A stretch of DNA of 64,000 nt from Niastella koreensis GR20-10. Lineage in GTDB: Bacteria > Bacteroidota > Bacteroidia > Chitinophagales > Chitinophagaceae. The DNA is taken from contig NC_016609.1 of the NCBI RefSeq assembly GCF_000246855.1, positions 1,736,001-1,800,000 of the forward strand. The letters run 5' to 3'. Positions 26,964-34,823 of this stretch are shown in pieces; the stretch's first letter is position 1; each line of letters starts with the position of its first letter. Below the pieces are notes generated by a model. It did not search any database and was not told the DNA's origin. It saw only the letters and a list, made by a program, of their open reading frames with translations. Position numbers and translations under genes: made by a program.

Positions 26964-27263
26964 ATGAAAGAGAATTTTCAAAGTGTGCTGAACGAAGATA
27001 AACCAGTGTTGGTAGATTTTTTTGCTGAATGGTGTGGCCCCTGTAAAGTACAGGCGCCGGTGTTGAAAGAAGTAAAATCCGAGATCGGCGACAGCGCCCG
27101 TATCATCAAGATAGATGTAGATAAAATGCCCGCCATTGCCCAGGCATATCAGATCAGCGGCGTGCCCACCCTGATATTATTCAGGAAAGGCAGGCCTGTT
27201 TGGCGGCAATCAGGTGTTGCCAGCAAAAAACAATTGGTTGATCTGATAAAACAACATGTTTAG
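26964..27263 (+). CDS. Thioredoxin
   Basis: 99 residues, no signal peptide. Active site WCGPC (C24 and C27), the cis-Pro of GVPTL, and the conserved buried Asp of LVDFFAEW. A cytoplasmic disulphide reductase. It lies 12 bp after the CbpA-like gene, a pairing that couples chaperone and redox functions. Its stop is only a few bases from the convergent cold-shock gene. Confidence 0.94.
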   Translation: MKENFQSVLNEDKPVLVDFFAEWCGPCKVQAPVLKEVKSEIGDSARIIKIDVDKMPAIAQAYQISGVPTLILFRKGRPVWRQSGVASKKQLVDLIKQHV

Positions 27264-27266
27264 GAG

Positions 27267-27716
27267 TTATTTGACTACCTCAACAAGTAATGCAACCGGA
27301 CCCTTTGGACTATTTTGTACTTCAAAAGAAACTCTGTCGTTCTCTTTTATGGCAACTGACAGTTCGTTCACGTGTACAAAAACGCGTTCTTTGGTAATGG
27401 CGTCGATTATAAACCCGAACCCTTTCAGGTCATTGAAAAAACTAACCACCCCGGTTCTTCTTTCATTTGCAGGTCTATCTTCCTGTTTAGGAATACTGAT
27501 CTGCATTTCTTCCTGACGAAATACCTTTCTTTTCTTCGGATCTGGCGGCACGGAGGTTAAATTACCATTTTCATCCACGTAAGCAATCATGTCATCAAGG
27601 CTCTTTTTTTCCTTGTTATTCTTACGTTCCTGCATTTTTTCCAGCTTGTCCTGTTGTTTCCGCTGGCGATTCTTTTCTCTTTCTCTTTTGTTAAATGTTT
27701 CTTGTGATTTAGACAT
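27267..27716 (-). CDS. Cold-shock-domain RNA-binding protein with basic N-terminal extension
   Basis: 149 residues. The C-terminal 65 residues are a cold-shock domain: TGVVSFFNDLKGFGFI (RNP1-like) and RVFVHVNELS (RNP2-like). The first 45 residues are Lys/Arg/Glu/Gln-rich and probably a charged helix or nucleic-acid-binding tail; this is longer than in CspA. It probably melts RNA structure in the cold. It lies next to a DbpA-like helicase gene on the same strand. The 240-bp gap contains a small hairpin (TCCTGCC-GA-GGCAGGA near 27736) and may be a regulated leader. Confidence 0.9.
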   Translation of the reverse strand: MSKSQETFNKREREKNRQRKQQDKLEKMQERKNNKEKKSLDDMIAYVDENGNLTSVPPDPKKRKVFRQEEMQISIPKQEDRPANERRTGVVSFFNDLKGFGFIIDAITKERVFVHVNELSVAIKENDRVSFEVQNSPKGPVALLVEVVK

Positions 27717-27956
27717 ATATAAATTTTGGTGATTCCTGCCGAGGCAGGATTAATTGTTTTGAACCGTAATATCTGAGTAAAGCAATGAGAGGGGCGATAA
27801 TAGACGAGACTATTAATAAGCAAAGCCCTATATAATAATATGCGAAGATCAGACGGATAAAAGCAAAGCTACGAAAATATATCGATATTTCGAAACCTTT
27901 GCTTTGCTGCGGACCGTGAAATAATGGAACAAATGAAGAAACAAAATGTTCATTTA

Positions 27957-29276
27957 CTATTTCGCCACATCAATCTTCACTTTCTTATTCTTGATCTTCT
28001 CATCCTTGATCGAATGCAGGGTATGGCTGGCTTTTGATTTACGGATAGCTACAAAAGAGAAGAAATCCTTCACTTCTATTAACCCGATGTCTTCTTTCTT
28101 CAGCTGTCCTCTGTTGGTGAAAAAGCCTACGATGTCAACCTTGTTTATTTTGTCTTTTTTGCCTGCGCCGATAAAGAAAGTGGTCCAGCCGGGTTTTTGA
28201 GGTAGCTCGGCATTTTCGGGCAACTCAATATTGGCCGGTTCGGGAGTAATATATTCAGGTAAATATTCATGTGGGGCCAGTATCAAAATAGCGGTGCCGC
28301 TGGCATCCATGCGGGCTGTACGGCCATTGCGATGGGTAAAGGATTCCTGCGAAGTGGGGAGTTGATAATGTACAATGTAACGGATGTTGGGAATATCCAA
28401 GCCACGGGCAGCCAGGTCGGTGGTCACCAGTACATTGGAGCTTCCATTGCGGAATTTGCATAAAGCCACATCACGGTCGCGCTGTTCCATGGCGCCGTGA
28501 TAGAATACACTCACGATGCCTTTTTCTTTCAAAAAGTTGTTTACCGTTTCAACAAATTCGCGTTGATTGCAAAAGACGATGGTAGAACGGTTGCCCAGGT
28601 GACAGATCAGCCTGAACAGCGTTTCGGCTTTATCCCTGTCGCTGCTTTTTACCGTTTGAATGGCCAGGGCTTCTGATTTCTCCCCGGTTAAAAAGTTTAT
28701 TTTAACGGGATCCTGTAAACCCACGAATTCCGGCACTTCCACTGCTTCGGTGGCGGATGTGAGAATCCGTTTTTTCAGGGCGGGCAGTGAGCTTATAATG
28801 AACGACATTTCTTCATCAAATCCCTCTTCCAGCGATTTATCAAATTCATCCAGTACCAGGGTTTCAATATGGGTGGTGGTAATATTACCGCGGCGGATAT
28901 GATCTGCCAACCGGCCGGGAGTGCCTACAATGAGGGCAGGAGCCTGCAACAGGTTGTTTTCTTCGGTTTCCCGTTTATGGCCGCCATAGCAACAGGTGAT
29001 CTTAAAACCAGTTCCCATCTTTTTAAATACCTGCTCAATTTGCAGGGCCAGTTCCCGGCTGGGCACAATGATCAGGGCCTGGGTTACATGCCGTTTATCC
29101 AGCAATTGGGTTACAGGTAACAAAAATGCCAGCGTTTTTCCTGAACCGGTATCGGCCAGCAAAACCACCGAATTGGAGGTTTTATTGGCTTCCAGCGATG
29201 CCTGCTGCATCTCATTCAACTCATCGATCTGTAAATTCGAAAGCGTGTTCTCAATAGAAAATGTAGTTTCCGCCAT
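27957..29276 (-). CDS. DEAD-box-family RNA helicase with DEFD motif and DbpA-like RNA-binding tail
   Basis: 439 residues from the ATG at 29276 (an upstream in-frame TTG was rejected). Motif Q region EMQQASLEA, motif I ADTGSGKT (41-48), Ia VPSRELALQ, Ib GTPGRL, motif II DEFD (143-146) in place of DEAD, motif III SAT (174-176), V TDLAARGLD and VI HRNGRTARM. The last 70 residues resemble the DbpA RRM-like domain (KVDIVGFFTNRGQLKKEDIG; FSFVAIRKSKA), which in E. coli DbpA targets 23S rRNA helix 92. Probably a ribosome-assembly or cold-adaptation helicase. Confidence 0.9.
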   Translation of the reverse strand: MAETTFSIENTLSNLQIDELNEMQQASLEANKTSNSVVLLADTGSGKTLAFLLPVTQLLDKRHVTQALIIVPSRELALQIEQVFKKMGTGFKITCCYGGHKRETEENNLLQAPALIVGTPGRLADHIRRGNITTTHIETLVLDEFDKSLEEGFDEEMSFIISSLPALKKRILTSATEAVEVPEFVGLQDPVKINFLTGEKSEALAIQTVKSSDRDKAETLFRLICHLGNRSTIVFCNQREFVETVNNFLKEKGIVSVFYHGAMEQRDRDVALCKFRNGSSNVLVTTDLAARGLDIPNIRYIVHYQLPTSQESFTHRNGRTARMDASGTAILILAPHEYLPEYITPEPANIELPENAELPQKPGWTTFFIGAGKKDKINKVDIVGFFTNRGQLKKEDIGLIEVKDFFSFVAIRKSKASHTLHSIKDEKIKNKKVKIDVAK

Positions 29277-29324
29277 TCGGCGAAAGTACGTCAATTTCAA
29301 GGGATTTGCTGGATAAATGCTTTT

Positions 29325-30119
29325 CTACAGGCTCAACAACACCCCGTTGCTTAAACTGAAATAAAACTTTTCAATTGGTACTACAGGCGCGGTATCATAC
29401 ATACCGGAGAAGGAAATGGATAAGGCAACATGCTTGCCCGCCTTTACATTCCATTGAGCATGAGGCGCGAGACGGGGTTTAAACCGGTCGGGCCGGGTTT
29501 GCAGAAATACGTTGAAGGTGATATCGTTGTTGCTGTTAGGGTCCCAGGTAAAGCGGATGTAGGAGTTGATTTTGGTAAAGTAATTGGTGATGGGCGTAAC
29601 ATCGCCGGGTAATTTGGCAGAATCCACCCCCACATAGTCCCATTTCTCCTCTTCATACATTAACCCCAAACCGCAATTGAACTCAAAGCGTTGTCCTTTC
29701 GTGATGTTATACCTCAGGTTGGCGCCGGCCAGGATCCGGTGCTCGATGCCGCGTTTATTATCCCACTGGTATTGCACAAAAGGTTCAGGTTGTAATTTGT
29801 TCTTATAGTTATGCCGGTAACGGAGGTGAACAAAACCGGCATTCAGAATATCATCGGGCCCATTGTAGGTGAACCGGTAACTGGCTGCCAGGATAAACAG
29901 TTCTTTGTATTGCTGCAACATGGCTTCTGCCGTATTGGTAGCATCGTACAGAACGGTTTTTTGCCGGTCGATTTCCAGCCCGGAATTTAAATTAAAATCA
30001 AATATTGCATGGCGCGCATAATCCGTTGTATCGGTTCTGTCGATGTTGAGGATCTGCGCTTGCATCAGGATAGGTAGTAAGGTAACTGTTAATACTACAA
30101 TCAGTGTTTTTATCTTCAT
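29325..30119 (-). CDS. DUF481-like outer membrane protein
   Basis: 264 residues with a signal peptide ending near MQAQ. The remainder alternates polar and hydrophobic residues, as in a beta-barrel, with several aromatic-girdle strands (AGFVHLRYRHNYKNKLQPEPFVQYQWDN; GANLRYNITKGQRFEFNCGLG). This pattern, including RYRHNY and QPEPFVQYQ, fits the DUF481/YdiY family. Its ATG overlaps the TGA of the DsbA-like gene (ATGA), so it is the third gene of the peroxiredoxin operon. Function unknown. Confidence 0.78.
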   Translation of the reverse strand: MKIKTLIVVLTVTLLPILMQAQILNIDRTDTTDYARHAIFDFNLNSGLEIDRQKTVLYDATNTAEAMLQQYKELFILAASYRFTYNGPDDILNAGFVHLRYRHNYKNKLQPEPFVQYQWDNKRGIEHRILAGANLRYNITKGQRFEFNCGLGLMYEEEKWDYVGVDSAKLPGDVTPITNYFTKINSYIRFTWDPNSNNDITFNVFLQTRPDRFKPRLAPHAQWNVKAGKHVALSISFSGMYDTAPVVPIEKFYFSLSNGVLLSL

Positions 30120-30640
30120 AAGGGAAAAGAACTTTTGAGATATTGTAACAGGTCATCATTTTCCCAGCTGCCGGTATATTTTTCTCCATTGATAAAAAAA
30201 GTGGGTGTGGCGCTAACGCCGCTGCGCATCCCACTGTAAAAATGGCTGTCTATTTTTTGGGCCAGATCTTCCCGCTCCATGTCTGCCGAAAACCGTTCCA
30301 TTTGCAAGCCAATGCCCACTGCGTATTCCAGCAGGGCCGTGTGGTGCAGCCGTTTTTGATTTTCGTAAATAACATCGTGCATCTCCCAGTATTTGTTCTG
30401 CAATCCGGCGGCTTCGGCAGCCAATGCAGCCATGCGTGCCTGGGGATGAATTTTGGTAAGTGGAAAATTGCGGAACACAAATTTTACCTGGTGGCCCACC
30501 TGTTGCAGCAGGTCCTTCACAATCGGGTAAGCCCTTCCGCAATAAGGGCATTGATAATCGCCATATTCAACCAGTTCTATTGGGGCGTTGGATGGTCCAA
30601 AAAGATAGTCTGTTTCGTTTACCGGCGTTCGTAAGGCCAT
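30116..30640 (-). CDS. DsbA-family thioredoxin-fold oxidoreductase, cytoplasmic
   Basis: 174 residues from the ATG at 30640, one base after the peroxiredoxin stop; a longer in-frame start at 30691 would overlap that gene and is less likely. Active site CPYC (C31-C34) in DYQCPYCGRAYP, a helical insert, and the cis-Pro loop VSATPTFFINGEKY. Resembles thioredoxin_4/FrnE-like proteins. No signal peptide, so it probably works in the cytoplasm, perhaps regenerating the peroxiredoxin encoded just before it. Confidence 0.88.
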   Translation of the reverse strand: MALRTPVNETDYLFGPSNAPIELVEYGDYQCPYCGRAYPIVKDLLQQVGHQVKFVFRNFPLTKIHPQARMAALAAEAAGLQNKYWEMHDVIYENQKRLHHTALLEYAVGIGLQMERFSADMEREDLAQKIDSHFYSGMRSGVSATPTFFINGEKYTGSWENDDLLQYLKSSFPL

Positions 30641-30641
30641 G

Positions 30642-31112
30642 TTACCCTTTTTTATTTTTGTCCATTTCCTCCAGTGCGTCCATAATGCCATCTGCGCCGG
30701 GGTTCACGCCAACGGGCGACAGGTAATTCCAGGCAATGGTCCCTTTTTCATCTATTACGAACAACGCTCTTTTGCACTCGCCAATTGCCTCATCGTACAC
30801 TCCATAGGCCTTTGCAACAGCGCCTTTGGGCTCAAAGTCTGCCAGCAGCGGGAAATGTAATTTCCGGTCGGCCGAAAAAGACATATGACACCATTTGCCA
30901 TCTACTGAGATCCCTATTAACTGCGCATTGGCTTTGTGAAAATAATCGAGCATTTCATTATATAAAGCCATCTGGTCAGAGCATACGGGGCTCCAGTCGG
31001 CGGGATAAAAAGCGAGGATAACCCGCTTGCCCTGCAGGCTGCTTAAACTGATCTTTTGGTCGGGGGTGGCATATAATTCAAAATCGGGCGCTTGTGATTG
31101 GATAGGAAGCAT
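30642..31112 (-). CDS. Peroxiredoxin (AhpC/TSA family)
   Basis: 156 residues. Peroxidatic Cys C44 in FYPADWSPVCSDQ; the usual PxxxT/SxxC context is PADWSPVC. Two other cysteines (GKWCHM and GECKRALF) could act as resolving Cys. It reduces hydrogen peroxide or organic peroxides. First gene of a tightly coupled operon with the DsbA-like reductase (1-bp gap) and a DUF481 protein (4-bp overlap). A heptanucleotide tandem repeat lies 142 bp upstream of its start. Confidence 0.92.
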   Translation of the reverse strand: MLPIQSQAPDFELYATPDQKISLSSLQGKRVILAFYPADWSPVCSDQMALYNEMLDYFHKANAQLIGISVDGKWCHMSFSADRKLHFPLLADFEPKGAVAKAYGVYDEAIGECKRALFVIDEKGTIAWNYLSPVGVNPGADGIMDALEEMDKNKKG

Positions 31113-31253
31113 AGTAATGATTTGTACAAACTTACCGATTTAATAAGAAAGTTGATAGGGTTGACGGAGTTGGTAGAGTTGATAAAGGAAAGGCAAAGGG
31201 CAAAAGGCAAAGACAGGTTCAACATTTGACAGGTTGCATTTAATCGCGAGGCT

Positions 31254-31367
<114 letters not shown>

Positions 31368-31374
31368 GTCTTAT

Positions 31375-31800
31375 CTATGCATTCTGCAACTTCTCTATAT
31401 CGAACTTTTTCATTTGCATATACACCTGGATCACTTTTTGCGCCTTAGCCGGGTCGCTTAACAATTTGGGAAGAATGGCAGGCACAATTTGCCAGCTAAC
31501 CCCAAACTGGTCTTTTAACCAGCCGCACTGGCCTTCACTGCCGCCATTTGCGGTTAGTTTCTCCCAGTAGTAGTCGATCTCTTCCTGGGTTTCGCAATCC
31601 ACCACAAAAGAAACCGCTTCGTTGAATTTAAACTGCGGACCGGCATTCAAACCCATAAATTTCTTGCCATTCAGTTCAAAGGTTACCACCATCTGGTTAT
31701 CGGCGGTGATTTTTGAATTTTTGAAAATAGCGCAATAGAAGGTAGCGGCGGCCTGAGCTTGTCCATCGAACCACAGGCAGGGATAAATTTGATTATTCAT
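31375..31800 (-). CDS. VOC/PhnB-like (glyoxalase-fold) protein
   Basis: 141 residues. MNNQIYPCLWFDGQAQAAATFYCAIFKNS at the start, MGLNAGPQFKFNEAVSFVV and DQFGVSWQIVP are typical of the PhnB/'3-demethylubiquinone methyltransferase-like' branch of the vicinal-oxygen-chelate fold. Enzymatic function is unproven for this branch. It lies downstream of an AraC-type regulator on the same strand (about 75 bp between). Confidence 0.88.
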   Translation of the reverse strand: MNNQIYPCLWFDGQAQAAATFYCAIFKNSKITADNQMVVTFELNGKKFMGLNAGPQFKFNEAVSFVVDCETQEEIDYYWEKLTANGGSEGQCGWLKDQFGVSWQIVPAILPKLLSDPAKAQKVIQVYMQMKKFDIEKLQNA

Positions 31801-31876
31801 GTTTTTGTTATTTGTGTTTTAATTGATAACACAAAGTAACAGCGGGGCAATCCGCCAAAATAGAACAAACCCGACA

Positions 31877-32647
31877 TTATTCAGCCTGGCCGAATTTCAG
31901 ATATGCTGCGGGCGTAATACCGGTAAATTCCTTAAAAGCGCGGATGTAATGGCTTTGGTCGGCATAACCATTGTTAAAGGCGATATCGCTGAGTTTGGCG
32001 AACTGGCGGCCGTTGAGTTGCTGAAAGGCATTATTGAACTGGGAAATACGCCGGAACAGGCTGGGGGCAATGCCGATGTTCTTTTCAAACAGCCGTTGGA
32101 AGGTGCGTTCGGTGATGTGCAGTTCCTGCTGCACTTTTAACAGGGCGTCTTTGGAAGCGTTTTGCGCAATGGCCAGGGTGGCAAAGCGGATCAGCTGGCA
32201 ATCGGCTTTGGTTTTGGTGATCAGGCTGAATATGTAGTCATCCAACAGGGTAAGCATAGCTGCCGTGGACCCGGCATTCAACAACTGTTCCTGCAGTTCC
32301 CGGGTGGTGGCCGCATCCAGCAGGTTCAGGCCGATGGGACTATTGGTGAGTTCCCGGGCCGAAACGCCAAAAAGGCTATATAGTGCAAACGGTTTAAAAA
32401 AATAAGCAATGAGCGTAAAGTTATCACGGATGGTCAGGGTTTCGGGGAAAACGGTTTGTCCAAACAGCGTTAGGTTGTTGGAGTTATTTTGAATGGTTCC
32501 TTTGGCGGTTTGAAATAAAAGGGTAGGCGACCCATTGGCGTACAGGGGCAGCGTGAACGGGTTGGTGACGAGCACCTCCTCTATGACAAGTATCCTGTCT
32601 ACATAACTGCTGATCTTTTCGCAAGGCAATGGGTTGCTTACTTTCAT
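31877..32647 (-). CDS. AraC-family transcription regulator
   Basis: 256 residues from the ATG at 32647 (MKVSNPLPCEKISSYVDRILVIEE). The frame is open for 52 more codons upstream, but that stretch is repeat-like spacer (see 32699) and is not conserved-looking protein. The N-terminal part (1-145) resembles the DUF6597-type ligand domain. The C-terminal AraC double helix-turn-helix spans about 155-250 (LHITERTFQRLFEKNIGIAPSLFRRISQF; LSDIAFNNGYADQSHYIRAFKEFTGITPAAYLK). It probably controls the VOC gene downstream. Confidence 0.88.
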   Translation of the reverse strand: MKVSNPLPCEKISSYVDRILVIEEVLVTNPFTLPLYANGSPTLLFQTAKGTIQNNSNNLTLFGQTVFPETLTIRDNFTLIAYFFKPFALYSLFGVSARELTNSPIGLNLLDAATTRELQEQLLNAGSTAAMLTLLDDYIFSLITKTKADCQLIRFATLAIAQNASKDALLKVQQELHITERTFQRLFEKNIGIAPSLFRRISQFNNAFQQLNGRQFAKLSDIAFNNGYADQSHYIRAFKEFTGITPAAYLKFGQAE

Positions 32648-32698
32648 TGTTTCGGTATTGATCAGGAATGGACCAAAGATAACGTTGAATATCCAAAA

Positions 32699-32803
32699 TT
32701 GAATGTTGAAGTAAATACAATCGGCGATATTGTCTTTCACTTCAACATTCAAAGTTCGACCCGCCTTCGCCAAGGCTCCGTCGGGCAAGCATTCAATATT
32801 CAT
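32699..32803. repeat. Spacer with inverted repeat and GC-rich hairpin, probable interspersed repeat
   Basis: TTGAATGTTGAAG (32699-32711) is the exact inverted copy of CTTCAACATTCAA (32740-32752). Just beyond lies a GC-rich imperfect hairpin with core CCTTCGCCAAGG (32764-32775) and flanks CGAC/GTCG. The composition is unlike either AraC gene. It looks like a REP/MITE-type intergenic element; no transposase is present. Confidence 0.5.
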
Positions 32804-32805
32804 TA

Positions 32806-33699
32806 TTAATTTGCCTGGGCATGCTTCCTGAACTCCAGGGGTTTCATCCCCGTTTGTTTTTTGAACAACCGGGTGAAGTAGGAGGTGTTCTCAAAACCCA
32901 GCTCATAGGCAATTTCGGCAATACTGCGATCGGCTGTTTTCAACAGGTTCTTTGCTTCCGAGATCAGCGAAAGATGGATCAGCTCCAGGGCCGTTTTACC
33001 GGTTTCCTGTTTCAGCAGATCGCTTAAGTACCGGGGTGATAAGTGTAATTGTTCCGCCATCGCATTCACCGAAGGAAGGCCTTTACGCTGTAAACCCCCA
33101 TCTTCAAAATAATGCTGCAGGGCAGTGTTGAATTTGGTGACGGTTTTGCCGGAGAGGTCTGTGCGGTTTATGAACTGCCGTTTATAAAACCGCTGCGAAT
33201 ACATCAGGATGGAAGCCACGTGCCCCAGCATAATTTCGCGGCTGTACTCATCCTGGTTGTTGTTGTATTCAGCCTTGATCTTATCGTGCAGCTCCCACAT
33301 AATGGTTTCTTCTTTTGGCGAAATATGCAGGGCTTCATTCACCTCATAATCAAAGAAACCATATTTCTGCATGACGTTGAACAGCTCATGTCCGTGCAGA
33401 TAATCCTCATGGATCATGATCATAAACCCGTTTTCTTCAAACTGCAGATTGTGCATTTGAATGATCTGGCGCGGTTTCATAAAAAACATGGACCCATTGG
33501 TATTGTCGTAAGCCGTACGGCCATACAGGATCACGCCCGCTTCCAACTTTTTTAACGCGACCAGGTATGCATCTGCTGTAAACTCTCTGTCGCCAATAGG
33601 GCAATCGCGTTGACAACCTACTATGCTGAATAACGGATTTTCCGGCGGTGGCCAGCCATTGCCAATATGCAGTTCGCTCAATGTTTTATAGTGTGTCAT
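32806..33699 (-). CDS. AraC-family transcription regulator
   Basis: 297 residues. The N-terminal cupin-like sensing domain spans about 1-180. The AraC DNA-binding domain is at about 200-295 (PSVNAMAEQLHLSPRYLSDLLKQETGKTALELIH; SIAEIAYELGFENTSYFTRLFKKQTGMKPLEFRK). Its start lies 10 bp after the stop of the SDR gene, so the two are co-transcribed. That order (enzyme first, then regulator) is common for AraC-controlled SDRs in Bacteroidota. Confidence 0.9.
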   Translation of the reverse strand: MTHYKTLSELHIGNGWPPPENPLFSIVGCQRDCPIGDREFTADAYLVALKKLEAGVILYGRTAYDNTNGSMFFMKPRQIIQMHNLQFEENGFMIMIHEDYLHGHELFNVMQKYGFFDYEVNEALHISPKEETIMWELHDKIKAEYNNNQDEYSREIMLGHVASILMYSQRFYKRQFINRTDLSGKTVTKFNTALQHYFEDGGLQRKGLPSVNAMAEQLHLSPRYLSDLLKQETGKTALELIHLSLISEAKNLLKTADRSIAEIAYELGFENTSYFTRLFKKQTGMKPLEFRKHAQAN

Positions 33700-33709
33700 A
33701 ACCTGTTAT

Positions 33710-34534
33710 TTAATGACCCTGGGCAGCAATACTTACTTCTTTCCATGCTTCTACCTCTTTCAACCGCTGGGTATATACCTGTTGAACAGTATTGTATGCA
33801 ACGGTTCCTAATAATAACCTTTGAGGTGGGTTATTGTTGTCTGCTACCTGCAATACAGGCGCTACAGTTGCTTCGGGTTTGCCCCAGAAAGTTGGGTTTT
33901 CACTACCTTTTGCAAAGGCTGCCCGTACCGGTGCATAGTCTTCAATGTCGCTGGCCGTGCGGGTGGCGGAAGCACCTGCCCAATCAGTAGCATAACCATT
34001 GGGTTCTATCAACGTGGTTTTAATACCCAAATGCGCTGTTTCTTTTGCAATGCTTTCAATCAATCCTTCCACTGCAAATTTGGATGCATTGTAAACACCC
34101 AGCAATGGCAGCGTGGTTATTCCCAGGTAGCTGCTCGTTTGGATAATGTGACCACTTTTCTGTTTACGAAAAATGGGAAGAACCGCCTGTACCACCCATA
34201 AAGAACCAAAGAAATTGGTTTCCATTTGATACCTGGCCTGTGCTTCGGTAGTTTCTTCGGTTGTGCCAAATACCCCGTTGCCGGCGTTATTGATTAAAAC
34301 GTCGATGCGGCCGAAGTGTTTTTCTATTTTGTTAACCGCTGCAAAAACCTCGGTACGGTTGTTTACATCCAGTTGCAGGGGTAATACATTGTCGCCATAG
34401 GTGGCTGCCAGTTCGTTTAAAGCAGTGAGGTTGCGGGCGGTGGCGGCTACTTTATCGCCGCGTTTTAAAAATGCTTCAGCCCATAATTTTCCAAATCCTT
34501 TTGAGGCGCCTGTGATGAAGATTATCTTGCTCAT
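33710..34534 (-). CDS. Short-chain dehydrogenase/reductase
   Basis: 274 residues. N-terminal nucleotide-binding TGASKGFGK, NNAGNGVFG, catalytic Ser in QTSSYLG and YNASK (Tyr and Lys of YxxxK). It belongs to the classical SDR group; the substrate is not known. First gene of a unit with the AraC regulator at 32806. Confidence 0.92.
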   Translation of the reverse strand: MSKIIFITGASKGFGKLWAEAFLKRGDKVAATARNLTALNELAATYGDNVLPLQLDVNNRTEVFAAVNKIEKHFGRIDVLINNAGNGVFGTTEETTEAQARYQMETNFFGSLWVVQAVLPIFRKQKSGHIIQTSSYLGITTLPLLGVYNASKFAVEGLIESIAKETAHLGIKTTLIEPNGYATDWAGASATRTASDIEDYAPVRAAFAKGSENPTFWGKPEATVAPVLQVADNNNPPQRLLLGTVAYNTVQQVYTQRLKEVEAWKEVSIAAQGH

Positions 34535-34823
34535 AGTACTTTGTTTTGAATCAATTAATTTGATAAAACAAAGCTAGTATGGGCTATTCCGCAGAAATAA
34601 CCCGTTTGAGGGTAAGAATAGCACAAAAGTACGATAATGAGTGGTCAGTGGTGAGTAAGCGTCCTGGTGTTCGGGGGCTGAATAATCGCGGGATCACTCA
34701 CTACTCACCTGTTTTTGAGTATCTTGGGATCCCGATAAAATCGGGCCGGCCAGGCCGATGGCAGACTGGCTTATTTCAATTGGTTTACATATGACTTTAC
34801 GGACCCAAAGAAGTAACCTTATT
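34535..34823. other. 289-bp divergent intergenic region
   Basis: No credible gene. It contains a perfect hairpin CCCGAT-AAA-ATCGGG (34731-34745) and a looser inverted pair GGTGAGTA / TACTCACC near 34652 and 34702. The open frame at 34579-34794 has no protein-like character. It should hold the promoters of the SDR and the S41 peptidase. Confidence 0.5.

Noticed and set aside
32648-32803. N-terminal extension of the AraC gene at 31877
   Set aside because: The sequence has repeat character and an internal inverted repeat; the conserved domain starts at the ATG at 32647.
34579-34794. 71-codon open frame between the SDR and S41 genes
   Set aside because: Contains intergenic hairpins, no protein-like pattern and no neighbours on the same unit.
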